Source: Hamiltosporidium magnivora
Taxonomy: Eukaryota; Microsporidia; Dubosqiidae
Direction: 5' to 3'
Assembly: GCA_004325065.1 (NCBI GenBank)
Contig: PITI01000090.1
Coordinates: 1 to 23,186 of the forward strand
Length of the DNA stretch: 23,186 bases
In this document: positions 1-8,940 of the stretch, piece by piece
Position numbering within the stretch: the stretch's first letter is position 1
How the letters are laid out: every line of letters starts with the position of its first letter
Notes under the pieces: model-generated
What the model was told of the DNA's origin: nothing
The model's database searches: none
Seen by the model: only the letters and a program-made list of their open reading frames with translations
Program-made: the position numbers and the translations under genes

Positions 1-862
1 TGATATCAAATAAATTGGTAAATTTTATCAAAATTCTGAAAATAATTTATCATAAAAACAAACCAATAAAATTTTCTGTGTATTAATCTAGTTGAGAAAA
101 ACATGAAACTTAATATACAAAAAATCACAATTTAAGATCTTTATTATTTTCGAAACAACCTAAATTAATCTTTAGGATTTATAATGATGGATTTAAAAGT
201 CAAAAACGGTCTTTTATATGATTATTCTTAACACTTTGTTCACCAATATACATTATTCTAAAAAATCTATGCCTAAATTACTTTTTCTGGATCTGAGAAG
301 GCTTTGAAAACCTCATTAAGTTTTGTTTTTATTTAATAATTGCCTTGTGTATTAATTTGGTTCATTATCCTTTTTTTTGCTAGAATAATTTACATCTGGA
401 TAACAAAGTTAAAACACAGAAGATCTTTTCGGCTGCTAGATCACATAAAGGAAGAAAATTACATTAAGGTTTTTTTTGAGAGGAAGCATAACAAATTCAG
501 AGGAAAAATTTTTAATTTTAATATATTAGCATACTAATTACTAAAAAACTTAAAGAAGAAATAATAAAAAGTATTTAATTTTTGGTTCAAAATACGGTTT
601 TTTGGTTCTTATATGTTTTCCCTGTTAATTTACCTATTTCACTTTCATTTTATAAGTACGAAAGTTCATGGGATTGATTTTTTTCCAGAGAAATAATTAT
701 AATATGCCAAAAAAACCTGAACGCCTATTTTCTTAATGAAATTATTTACATATAGAACGTATTAATTTAATGTGTCGCAATGTGTATAATAATTATATGT
801 TGTTAACATATAGTCTAGGTCATTTTAAAAAATATTGTCTACATTAACAAAAGGATTAAATT
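1..862. other. Left-edge intergenic DNA, no supported gene
   Basis: AT-rich sequence without a CCC-ATG start. A 65-residue frame at 340-537 begins with TTG and has no recognisable family. A minus-strand or earlier transposon origin is possible but not demonstrable. Confidence 0.5.
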
Positions 863-895
863 TACAAAGGCAATTCAAAAAAATTCTGGCCCTTC
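863..895 (+). repeat. Left terminal inverted repeat of the Tc1/mariner relic
   Basis: TACAaaGG...TTCAAAAAAATtCTGGCCC corresponds, with several substitutions and a small indel, to the inverted right end at 2139-2169. Confidence 0.65.
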
Positions 896-898
896 TAT

Positions 899-1745
899 TT
901 AATATTTAGTTGTCTCCACGCGCAAGTAAAATAGCTTAAACGCGTTTGCATAGACGTAAAAAGTTTTTTCACTAAGGCAATAGGAATTTATTTCTGAATT
1001 TCGATTGATTTTTGCTTTACCCCATGCTTATTTTTGACACTAAAATTACCTAATTTTTTTCACTTAAGTCCAAGATGTTATATTGGGTCTGAATCAAGTA
1101 ATTGGGATGCCTAAAGAAGTATTTAAGTTCCTATTCTTTCAAAATATTCCACTGCAACCTTTGATGTATATTTAGAGCCATTATCTCGCTACTAAATATA
1201 CTTATCTAAACCCATATTTTTAGCAGATGATTCTAAATTATTTGCAGAAAAACCAAAATATGGAATCAATTCATAGATTTATCAATCAGTGGCCAGTTGC
1301 GAAACCTTGATAGGATATACATCCCAAACATAATATTTCCTCCATTGTGCTTAACTGTTGGTGTAATGATATATTCAGCATTTGGCTGTTCTCTCTGTTC
1401 CCTCAATACATAAACCTTAAAACTGAATTAAACAAGTTGAACTTACGTTCAAAACTAAATATTGTGCGTTTTCAATCGCCATCTAAAATTGATAAAAACG
1501 ATTTTTAAATTTTAAATCTAACAACCATATATTTGGTGACAACAATGATTTTTGAGCAAAGTAACGGGCATAGATACCTACTGTTTTTCGGTTATTTCTT
1601 ATAGTTTCGACATTATCCTTATAACTAGATAATCCTTCCAAATTTCTAGTAATTTCTGCGAAACTTATTTTGGATTTTTTCTTTATAAATAAGAAATTCT
1701 ATTGGTCATGGTAATATTTATAAGAATTGGTCTTCTAGATCCATG
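899..1745 (-). pseudogene. Tc1/mariner transposase pseudogene
   Basis: Translating the minus strand across frames gives the Tc1 transposase blocks in the right order. First GSRRP (the GRP linker), then TIRNNRKTVGIYAR, SFERKFNLF, PTVKHNGGNIMFG, SAKNMGLDKY, RDNGSKYTSKVAVEYFER, LDSDPI, and LGNFSVKNKHGVKQKSIEIQ to the end. Stops and frame changes lie between blocks. The catalytic triad is broken: the first Asp (SDESKF in the family) reads Phe, the second is kept in RDNGSKY, and the Glu after DPI is a stop. The N-terminal helix-turn-helix region (about 1745-2100) is too decayed to trace. Established family order makes the identity firm. Confidence 0.82.
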
Positions 1746-2138
1746 CTAAAGAGTTGTAATTTTTATATGTATATACTTAGTAAAGTATAATCAACTCTAA
1801 CCCTAGCTATTGTAAGGAATTCGAAAAAAAAGCTTATTAAATAACCTTCTTAACTCAACTATATTATAGCTATCTATCTTCCTGTATGGCTGGAAATAGA
1901 TCATTAAAAGTTATGTAAAACCTAACATACATAATTACTGATCTATGACACAAAAGGCTTATTAATTTTTAGGTATCTGGATTTTTTTGAAATTTTAAAA
2001 AGATATATGTAAAGTGTTTACTAAAGATTATCGACAACTAAACAAAGAATAATATAGGAATACACATTTTAACTCATTATATACTATAAAAAGATTTAGA
2101 GTTCCTATTAAAAAAATTTGAAAATTTAGAATTTTTTG

Positions 2139-2169
2139 AGTGCCCGGACATTTTTTTTGACATACTGTA
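2139..2169 (-). repeat. Right terminal inverted repeat of the Tc1/mariner relic
   Basis: Minus-strand reading begins TACAGTATGTC and ends with GTCCGGGCACT. The TACAGT start followed by an A-run is a common Tc1 end layout. Confidence 0.7.
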
Positions 2170-3379
2170 TTGAAGATCTCAAGACCGAAACTGCAGAAAT
2201 TATAAAATCAAAATTTAAGGAATATATTTTCGATTATATTAAAAATTTATGTGGGTAAATTTTATACGAAAATATAACATAAAAAGTTTGTAATGAGATA
2301 AAAAGACACATTATATTAAAATGAATTTATATTCTATAAAATTCCGAGACTTAATTTCAGATAATTATCAAAATATTCTTTAAATCTATGTAGAAGAATA
2401 ACCAAAATATATCTTAAGAATATTAAAATCTTTAAATCTTTAAATCCACATTTTTCAAACCAGGTTTAATTTTAGAAATAAAAAAATTAAATATTCGTCG
2501 AATCCATTATGTATAAAACACTATTAAAAGCTAAATTTTAGTCCAAATAAATTATTTGATTTTTGGCTTTTATTCTAAGACTTGTTTTTGGTTATTTTAT
2601 CATGGGGAGAACAAAATAACGGGGTTTTTAGCAGATAACTGCTCTACCAAATAATGTAAATTGTCAAAACATCGAATAAGAAACCTTTAAAACGAAAGGG
2701 TTTTTGATATCTGAATGAAGCACATTATATAAGCAAGCTTTCAAAGATATTGAATATTTAGATTTAAAAATAACAAATTAATACAAAAAGTAGCATTTGT
2801 GTTCAAGTAGGTGTTTTTGCGATCGCAAAAAGTAAAACAGGCAACAATATTGCTTCTTAGGTATTTTAACAATATAGAACAATTTCGGTTTAGTCAAAAT
2901 ATGATAAAAAATACAGCGAATTATGCGAATAGAACAACGCTGAATACTCCAAACCCACCTTAATTTTCAATAATCGGAATTTAACGCTGTAAAATTTAAA
3001 TCACTCGATGATGGAAGGTTTTTATAGGAAAGTGGCTTTAGTATTATGTTAGTATCAGTAGATATTTACCCCAAAATACCATTTTGCACATAATCTTGCA
3101 TATTTTGGATGCACATATAAGTTTTGCAAGTCCAATGTTACCAAAAAAAAATTGAGCGACTATTTCGAAAGCTCAAATATATTTTACAGTCAATTTAGGA
3201 AACAGGCATTATCAAAATGTTCTGGCAATTTAAAACATCCAAAGGAAATGTGATATAATGAAATTTTTTGGATATTTGCATTTATGGACGTCATGAATAA
3301 TGATGAAAGATGAATAAGGGACCCGGAAAATTTGTATAGTCTGGCCTGTTAATAAGACTAATTATATTAGCTGTTCGGT
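2170..3379. other. Non-coding, probable continuation of retroelement decay
   Basis: No open frame of note. It lies where the RNase H/integrase part of the adjacent minus-strand gypsy-like relic would be expected, but I could not identify integrase motifs. A patch at 2604-2650 (read on the minus strand GGTAGAGCAGTTATCTGCT) resembles a tRNA D-arm by chance; no cloverleaf can be built. Confidence 0.4.
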
Positions 3380-4255
3380 GAAACACTTTATGTCACTTAC
3401 ATCAAGCAAATTCAGTTTTTTGATTTCGTTTTTTAAACTATGACTAAAATTTAAAAATAGATTGCTGAAAATAAGATTGAATTTTTTGAAGCGCTGATAT
3501 TACATGCAACAAGCCGATAATGATTTGCAAGCAAGAATCGCACCAGGCCCACTTTGCGTAGCTGCTATCATTTCATTAGAATGACTAAGAATATTGTAGC
3601 AGTATAAATATTCACAATAAATTATAAACAATCCTAGATTGGTTTAAGATTAATAAATTGCCTAATTTTATTGGGAATTATTCACAATACTCATAATTAT
3701 CAGATTACACGTAAGATATACACTTATAATTATACTAAAGTGAATACAAAATCCATCCAAATGAGAATTTAAAGGAATATATAATTGATTATTTGCAACA
3801 TAGTCAACATCCTAGAATATTTATTTTCGTCGATAGAAGAACATTCTAGCAAAATCAGAAATTAAGGAATTGTAATCAGACCGTTTTTAATAATTGCAAA
3901 AAATTTGAGACATCTTACCGAAATTGAAATTATTTTATATAGGACAATTAATTTAAGTAAAATAAATTTCAGATCAATAAAATTTATACAACGCAAATAA
4001 ATGTATTTAAAAGCTACGGTAATAAAACATGGGTCAATCGTCAAAGTTGTAATCAATTAATTTGAAATGGTGATCTTTTTGATTGTAAAGCCTGAGGATG
4101 TAAAACTTCGCAAACAAAAATAAATCATAAAAAAACGTTTAAATACTGCTTCCTTCTCAGAAAATATCTTGAGAACTTCATATCTGAAATTTAAAAATAA
4201 TTAAGGATAGTCAAAATTTCGATTCCATGGCTCTCTTAACCTTTCCTGTGATATA
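3380..4255 (-). pseudogene. Ty3/gypsy-type reverse transcriptase/RNase H relic
   Basis: No intact frame, but minus-strand fragments follow the gypsy polymerase order with roughly correct spacing. ERLREPWNRNF (near 4214-4250; family S-PWN-S) comes first, then INFIDLKF (3964-3990; family SxDLKSGF). Next are FYRRK-stop-IF followed by DVD (near 3816-3840; degenerate F-YxDD-ILVFS). NLGLFIIYCEYLYCYN with SHSNEM (3569-3640; family FLGL-NYYR-FI) follows, then LNLLDVSD (3392-3415; the L-x-PD segment before the RNase H TDAS). Each piece alone is weak; the order is the argument. The minus-strand open frame at 3862-4056 is part of this relic, not a gene. Confidence 0.5.
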
Positions 4256-5209
4256 GATAGCATTGTTTGTTTTTTATGTATTCATTCTACTAATGTGTTC
4301 CTTTCTAGGATATCCAATGGTTTAAAATTCTTTACCTTTCTTTCTCGATGATATTTTTGATTGGATAGTAATCCTCAAAAATAATACGATTCTAAGACAA
4401 TATATCATCAATTAATGGATTTTACAATTATTTGTTTCCTTTCAGTTTCTTAAAAAATTTTATTTTGGAGACAAATGATTAACTAGACAGCAAAGAAAAG
4501 CCAAATTTTTTATCGATTACATAAGAAACGCTAATTTCCTTGGACGTTACCATAGATATTTCTACATAATCATTGTGCGAGAAAAATTTAGAAAAAATTA
4601 AGAGCAAAATTTTAAAACGCGCATAATTAACTAACATTCGCAGCAGTAAGTCGTATGATATGGTCCCAATGACCCCTTAAATGGGGTAATATAGGAATTA
4701 GAGGTCGTTGAAATACAACGATTAGGATTATATTCATCTAGAATAGTTGAAAAAAACACAATTTTTATATTAATACTGATTAGATCGGTGTGAGTAGTTA
4801 TTTTTCAAATTATAACAAGATCTGCAGGATTGTTTAGTTTTTTTATTTACTTTGGATATTTGCATTTCCCAAATAGAGAAAGCGAAAAAACATCAATAAT
4901 ATTCCAAATCTAAATACTTACAATTGATTTTGCTGCGAAAAAATTAATCAAAATTTTGATTATAATTTATAACCTTTCGTTGAACTAATAGTTTGGCTGT
5001 AGCCGTTGAATTTATATTGACATTTATTCTTCAAAATAATATATTAGAAGCATAAAAATTAAACACTATTTATTTCATATTCTTCAATTTCCACCGATAT
5101 TTACAATGATTATTTAAAATGTAATTTATTATACAAAAAATACGTTATTAAAAAATTTTGAAACACTCATTTTAATATTTTTTTAAATAAAAAAAAGTTG
5201 CCCTTAGAA
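4256..5209. other. Intergenic DNA upstream of eL37
   Basis: Possibly the 5' part of the minus-strand gypsy-like relic (a protease-like ISVSYVID...SFVSK reading is visible near 4470-4560 but is not convincing). The last 200 nt are A/T-only and would hold the eL37 promoter, with AAAATTTT at 5152-5159. Confidence 0.4.
5201..5203 (+). promoter_or_regulatory. CCC start-proximal element of eL37
   Basis: CCC six nt before the ATG in an otherwise A/T-only leader. Matches the CCC/GGG-like element described next to microsporidian start codons. Confidence 0.7.
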
Positions 5210-5505
5210 ATGGTAAGTCATATAATTTTTAATTTTAGAGTAAAGGAACATCATGCTTTGGCAGAAAACACAAACGAAACCACACGCTTTGTAAGAGATG
5301 TGGCCGTATGGCTTATCACATACAGAAATTAAGATGTGCATCTTGTGCTTATCCAGAAGCTAAGATTAGAAATCCATGTTCAGAAAAATGCAAAAGAAAA
5401 CGTGGATATGGAACAGGAAGATTGAGATATGTTAAACGAATAGGTAAGCGATTCGTTCATCCCGAGTTGAAAGCACTTTGGGATAAAAGAGGTATTACTT
5501 ATTAA
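5210..5505 (+). CDS. RPL37: Large-subunit ribosomal protein eL37, split by a 26-nt intron after the ATG
   Basis: Structural protein of the large ribosomal subunit, binding rRNA near the exit tunnel. Exon 1 is only the ATG (5210-5212). Exon 2 runs 5239-5505, and the two join in frame into an 89-residue protein, close to the usual 88-97. The start reads MSKGTSCFGRKHKRNHTLCK, typical of the family. The zinc ribbon cysteines are all present: C19-x2-C22 and C34-x2-C37. The C-terminal half is rich in Arg/Lys. Without splicing, the longest open frame starts at an internal Met (5308) and would lack the first zinc-binding pair, so the spliced start is strongly preferred. A CCC triplet lies 6 nt before the ATG, and an AAAATTTT tract lies at 5152-5159. 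Both resemble upstream signals reported for microsporidian ribosomal protein genes. The identification is secure; splicing is inferred from sequence. Confidence 0.96.
5213..5238 (+). other. 26-nt spliceosomal mini-intron in eL37
   Basis: Begins GTAAGT and ends TTTTAG, directly after the start codon. Removing it restores the conserved eL37 N-terminus in frame. Very short introns at or near the ATG of ribosomal protein genes are characteristic of those microsporidia that keep a spliceosome. A branch-point-like TAAT lies close to the 3' end, but I cannot fix the branch site. Confidence 0.9.
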
Positions 5506-5560
5506 ACAATCTATTTATTTTTATTGAATACTTTTTTTATTTATATTATTCTTATTTGTA

Positions 5561-5836
5561 ATTTTTAAAAAATATTTTTTAAATATTTTAATTTTTAATT
5601 CAGTTCTGTCTCTTCAATTTATATTTTACAATTCATTGATTTCTTAAAATATTTTTCAATTAAATATTATTTTTCTGATATCAGATCTTTTCTCATCCCT
5701 CAATTTTACTATTTATTTTTTTCTTAAAATATTTTTCAATTAAATTTTATTTTTCTGATATCTGCTCGTCCGTAATTCTTTAATTTTATTATTCATTTGT
5801 TTCTTAAAAATATTTTTAAATTAATTTTTTTTCAAC
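5561..5836 (+). repeat. 80-bp tandem repeat filling the eL37-MRH intergenic region
   Basis: A block beginning TTCTTAAAATATTTTTCAAT starts at 5641 and 5721 and, diverged, at 5801, giving an 80-bp period. A more diverged earlier unit starts near 5561. Units 1 and 2 both contain CTGATATC, part of a perfect palindrome CTGATATCAG at 5675-5684. The last, truncated unit runs into the leader of the MRH gene, so its promoter lies inside the repeat. Confidence 0.75.
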
Positions 5837-5838
5837 CC
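5836..5838 (+). promoter_or_regulatory. CCC start-proximal element of the MRH lectin gene
   Basis: CAACCCTT directly before the ATG, with two nt between CCC and ATG. It supports 5841 as the start. Confidence 0.7.
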
Positions 5839-5840
5839 TT

Positions 5841-6401
5841 ATGTTGCTCTTCCTTATCAGTTTAGTATTTGGTGGTGAATTTCTTTATAATTTTAAAAAA
5901 GTAGATAAAATTGAAGAAAACTACGAATTATTTAAAGAAATAAAATTGAAAAATTTTTTATATAAATTTTATAGAACAGGAAAATCTTCTACAAAGCTTT
6001 TAATACAACAACATCTTCCTTTCCTTTTACAAGAAGTAACAAAAATAAAATCTTTAGATTTTACCAGACAATCTCTAATTTTTACATTAAATCCTTATAA
6101 AGATATATTTATGAAAGATAAGAACACTACAATTTGTATTGGTAAATATGTTGGAACATTTTTCGAGGACGACACCTTGTACCAGTACTATAAAGGAGGA
6201 GATAAGTGTGATATTAAAAAAGATGTAAATAGAAGTGCACGTGTCTCCTATAAAGGAGGACCTGGTAAGTTAAGAATTGATAAGATATATGAAAGTAAGG
6301 TGTGTAGGTATGAAATTGTTGTGATTGGAGAGGAATTGTCTAGAGTGGTAGAAGGAAACGTTGAAATCGTTTATTTTGTAGAAGAAAATGATTCGAGATA
6401 A
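5841..6401 (+). CDS. Secreted/ER MRH-domain (OS-9/Yos9-like) lectin
   Basis: Probable ER-lumen lectin of the OS-9/Yos9 or glucosidase-II-beta group, which read mannose on misfolded glycoproteins for ER-associated degradation. It has 186 residues. Residues 1-12 form a hydrophobic signal peptide (MLLFLISLVFGG). The C-terminal half fits an MRH domain: C99 in TTICIGK, then YKGGDKCD (C123), R131 followed by S-A-x-V, then E151-x3-C155-x-Y157. R131, E151 and Y157 align with the Arg, Glu and Tyr that contact mannose in OS-9. Departures from the family: the Gln expected just after C99-x-G-K appears replaced (VGT). The fifth and sixth Cys, which pair with each other, are both absent (Tyr137 replaces one). 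C99 has no obvious partner. Residues 20-90 match nothing I recognise. There is no HDEL-type tail. The neighbours give no functional hint. MRH membership is likely; the exact subfamily is open. Confidence 0.72.
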   Translation: MLLFLISLVFGGEFLYNFKKVDKIEENYELFKEIKLKNFLYKFYRTGKSSTKLLIQQHLPFLLQEVTKIKSLDFTRQSLIFTLNPYKDIFMKDKNTTICIGKYVGTFFEDDTLYQYYKGGDKCDIKKDVNRSARVSYKGGPGKLRIDKIYESKVCRYEIVVIGEELSRVVEGNVEIVYFVEENDSR

Positions 6402-6611
6402 ATTTTATTATTTTTCTTCTATTTCCTTGAACCTTCTACTTCATATTTCTATTAAATTTATTCTTGTTTTCCCCCAAAAAATATTCTCATTTTATATTTG
6501 GTTTATGTTTTGTTTTATTTAATTTTCTTTAGAAATAAATAGTTTTCTATTCTCAAACTAAATTTTAATTCAAATTTTATTTTTCTTGTAATTGTTTAAA
6601 TCGTTTTAAGT

Positions 6612-6756
6612 TTTTTATAAATCGATGAAAAAAATAGAAAGACTTGTAAAAATGCTTATAAATTTTCTCTTAAATTTATTTTTCTATAAATTGATAAAAA
6701 AAATTAAATTAAATTTTTAAAATGTTTATAAACTTTCCCTTAAATTTTTTATTTTT
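6612..6756 (+). repeat. Two-unit tandem repeat of about 70 bp downstream of the MRH gene
   Basis: ATAAATCGATGAAAAAAAT at 6617 recurs as ATAAATTGATAAAAAAAAT at 6686. AATGCTTATAAATTTTCTCT at 6651 recurs as AATGTTTATAAACTTTCCCT at 6721. The two units have diverged by substitutions. No coding potential. Confidence 0.6.
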
Positions 6757-6799
6757 TCAATTTAGCATAAAACATTATTTAAAAGATCACATCTTTTTA

Positions 6800-7490
6800 A
6801 AACAGTGGCAAGTGTTATATTTGTTTTCATGACATTAACGGAGTTCTAGTTGTAACATAAATAACTGCTACCCCAACACTCCATCGGTACCCTTTGCGAT
6901 ACCTACGTCCCAAAGCCTTTCATCTACTATGCAAGTAGAACGTAATTAATAGGCGAGGTAGTTGCCAGGAGTTCGTTAATGTTCGTTGCATGGAGTGTGA
7001 TCGTATGCTGAAACCCACACTGCTCCAATGCTATGCAACATTCCCACTTACTCTACACTTTTTGGACCCAATAAACTTCTAGCTAAGATATATTTCAGAA
7101 ACTTACATGGGGTCCACCTAGACATTGCATTGTCATACCAAAAGTGCATTACCTGCTACTTAGGTTTCCCGGCTTTAAGTGGTTTTTATTTTTATATCTG
7201 CCAGGCGCCAAGTCTTCTAATCTGAGTGAGCAAGGCTAGATTTCCGTGCTTTTACATGGCAATTACCTACAAGTTTAGCTGCAACCTTTGATTCAGTGAC
7301 ATAGAAAACTACAAATAAATTTGTAGAAAAAGTTTCGCCATTTCTTAGACCTGTCCTCCTCATACAAACTCCCATGGAACAACCGAAGATTTAGTGTTGT
7401 TATATTCCAAACAGACATCTAAACAATGATCTTCACACTAGTTTCAGATATTCGTTGCCAAGCAGAAAGTTTTTTATGTGGTTATCTTCC
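6800..7490 (-). mobile_element. Degenerate repeat copy A, possible piggyBac-type transposase relic
   Basis: A stretch visibly richer in G+C than its surroundings. Read on the minus strand it aligns over most of its length with 21220-21920 on the plus strand. Shared blocks include TCTGCTT-GCAACGA, TTTGTAGTTTT, AGGTAATTGC, TTAGAAGA-TTGGC, AGTGTAGAGTAAGT and GGGGTAG with TTAT. Minus-strand frames, broken by stops and shifts, give FSTNLF then AKLVGNCHVKARKSSL, and further on WYDNAM and GPKSVE. These are reminiscent, in order, of the FFTS, GT-R-NR, W-D-N and KP-V-YN segments of piggyBac transposases. That identity is tentative; the repeat relationship is firmer. No intact gene: the plus-strand open frame at 7028-7225 is antisense to it. 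Confidence 0.5.
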
Positions 7491-7974
7491 CTTCCACCAC
7501 TTGTTACAAAATAATAATAAATTCTTATGACTTTATATAAATATCTAATTATAAAGATATTTATATTTTGGAATCTTAAATCTAGTAAAATATACTACTT
7601 ACTTATTCGTTCCTCTTTTACTGCTCAGTTTCCTTGATGAATAAATAAATGTTTTCCATTTGTTTCTTTTAATCAGTTGTGACTCGGGATTTATAGAGGA
7701 TTAGTCTAAAGATCCTCTATTAAAATATAAAAAGTTAAAATATAAATAAAAGAATTGATTCTCAAAACAAACATGTTCCATCAAATTTGACAAAAAAAGA
7801 GTCATAAAATAGCCAAAAAAGAGGCAAATAATTTTAAATAAAAAAAAATTAGCTTTTTTAAAAAAAATAAAAAATCTAACCAAAATAAAAAAAAATAACT
7901 TTAAAAAAAGAAACCAAAATGATAATAAACAAGACAAACCAAAGACAAGATTTAATTAAAGCAACAAACAAGTC
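7491..7974. other. AT-rich spacer downstream of Rei1, no gene seen
   Basis: Homopolymer-rich sequence between repeat copy A and the Rei1 stop codon. A Phe/Leu-rich minus-strand frame at 7701-7937 begins with TTG, has no CCC element and mirrors poly-A runs, so I do not call it a gene. Confidence 0.5.
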
Positions 7975-8601
7975 CTATCTCAAAATAAACGGTCTAAGTT
8001 TCTTAAGCATATTAATTTGTAACGCTTTCTTTAAAGATTCTTTTCGATTATAAAATATATATCTTGACAATTTACCAACAACTCTTATCGGTTCATATTT
8101 TCTTCTTTCTTTAGTATCCACAACAGAATAATTCTGTTTGTAATATTTCATATATTCTCTGTTTCCTAAAACTTTACCGTTCGGTAAATATAGATTTATA
8201 CCGTCTGTCACAAGAAGAGGATCGTTTTTATCTGAGGAATATTCTTCATGAATATTGTTTTCATCTATTTGTAACTCATTAATTTCTTCTACCTCTTTAT
8301 ACATATTACTGTTCTGCTCCATCATACTATCTACCTCTTCAAATTCATTATTATTATTTTGCTGTGACTCAGTATTATATAATTCTTCTTTTATTCTATC
8401 TTCTCTTACCTTTTCTTCTCTTATCCTTTCCTCTCTCATTTTTTCTTCCTTTGCTCTTTCTTCCACACTCTTTATATATTCGTCATATGAAATAGGTGGT
8501 ATATTATGTATTTTACGTTGTGAATTAGATTGGTGAAATTCTGATTTATAATGTTCTTTCAAACAACCACTTGTTTCTATTTTACAAACTGTACATCTCA
8601 T
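7975..8601 (-). CDS. REI1: Rei1/ZNF622-like cytoplasmic 60S maturation factor, reduced
   Basis: Rei1 binds late pre-60S subunits in the cytoplasm near the exit tunnel and helps recycle Arx1 and other export factors. This copy has 208 residues against about 390 in yeast. Residues 3-23 form a C2H2 finger (C3-x2-C6-x10-H17-x5-H23). The diagnostic HYKSEFHQSNSQRK and NIPPISYDEY follow (17-42). Residues 45-125 are a charged, largely helical linker with a degenerate EERxREEK repeat (about 47-73). Residues 136-160 match the conserved C-terminal block: LYLPNGKVLGNRE then MKYYKQNY. The basic tail to 208 would correspond to the tunnel-probing end. The inner zinc fingers of yeast and human homologues are missing. 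Start chosen at the ATG immediately after CCC (8602-8604). Bos1 lies 339 nt upstream on the same strand but has its own start element. Confidence 0.9.
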   Translation of the reverse strand: MRCTVCKIETSGCLKEHYKSEFHQSNSQRKIHNIPPISYDEYIKSVEERAKEEKMREERIREEKVREDRIKEELYNTESQQNNNNEFEEVDSMMEQNSNMYKEVEEINELQIDENNIHEEYSSDKNDPLLVTDGINLYLPNGKVLGNREYMKYYKQNYSVVDTKERRKYEPIRVVGKLSRYIFYNRKESLKKALQINMLKKLRPFILR

Positions 8602-8604
8602 GGG
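8602..8604 (-). promoter_or_regulatory. CCC start-proximal element of REI1
   Basis: On the minus strand ACAACCC abuts the ATG with no spacer. A TATAAAAG sequence lies a little upstream on the same strand. Confidence 0.65.
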
Positions 8605-8940
8605 TTGTACAGTCTTTTATAATATAAATCTTTTTATATTTCAGTGTCAGAAAAATATAAAAAGATATCTTTTAGATATAAAAAAGAGAAGAAAATATTT
8701 AAAAATATAGGGAAATATATGTAAAAAAGTAGGAAAATATGTAAGACATTAGGGAAATTCTTTAAAAAATATTTAAAAAATTATTAAAAAGAATTATAAA
8801 ATATTTTTAAAAGTGTAAAATAATAATTAAAATAAGAAATAATCTAAATTTTAGAAACCAATTTTAACTTATAAAAAATAAAATATTTTCAAAAAGTAAA
8901 ACAGTTAAATGAAATACTTATAACTTATAAGAATTACATT
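8605..8940. other. AT-rich spacer between BOS1 and REI1
   Basis: About 335 nt of A/T-rich sequence with scattered AAATATTT-type motifs. It must hold the REI1 promoter and the BOS1 3' end. No gene seen. Confidence 0.5.

Larger units (their letters stand above)
863..2169 (-). mobile_element. Dead full-length Tc1/mariner transposon
   Basis: About 1.3 kb, the usual size for this superfamily, bounded by inverted ends. The right end at 2139-2169, read on the minus strand, starts TACAGTATGTCAAAAAAAAT and continues GTCCGGGCAC. The left end at 863-895 reads TACAAAGGCAATTCAAAAAA and then TTCTGGCCC. Both begin with TA, the Tc1/mariner target dinucleotide. The interior holds a decayed transposase on the minus strand. 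It has many stops and shifts and is not functional. Confidence 0.8.

Noticed and set aside
340..537. 65-residue plus-strand open frame
   Set aside because: Begins with TTG, no CCC element, no recognisable family; likely chance.
2604..2650. tRNA-like D-arm sequence on the minus strand
   Set aside because: No matching acceptor, anticodon or T stems can be drawn around it.
3862..4056. 64-residue minus-strand open frame
   Set aside because: Lies within and in the direction of the gypsy-like relic and is only a fragment of it; no start element.
7028..7225. 65-residue plus-strand open frame with a CCC about 11 nt before its ATG
   Set aside because: Antisense to repeat copy A, the frame is not kept in copy B, and the CCC spacing is larger than in the supported genes.
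7701..7937. 78-residue Phe/Leu-rich minus-strand frame
   Set aside because: Starts with TTG, hydrophobicity is a by-product of poly-A runs, and no CCC element is present.
8255..8536. 93-residue plus-strand Ser-rich frame
   Set aside because: Shadow of the Glu/Lys/Arg-rich linker of Rei1.
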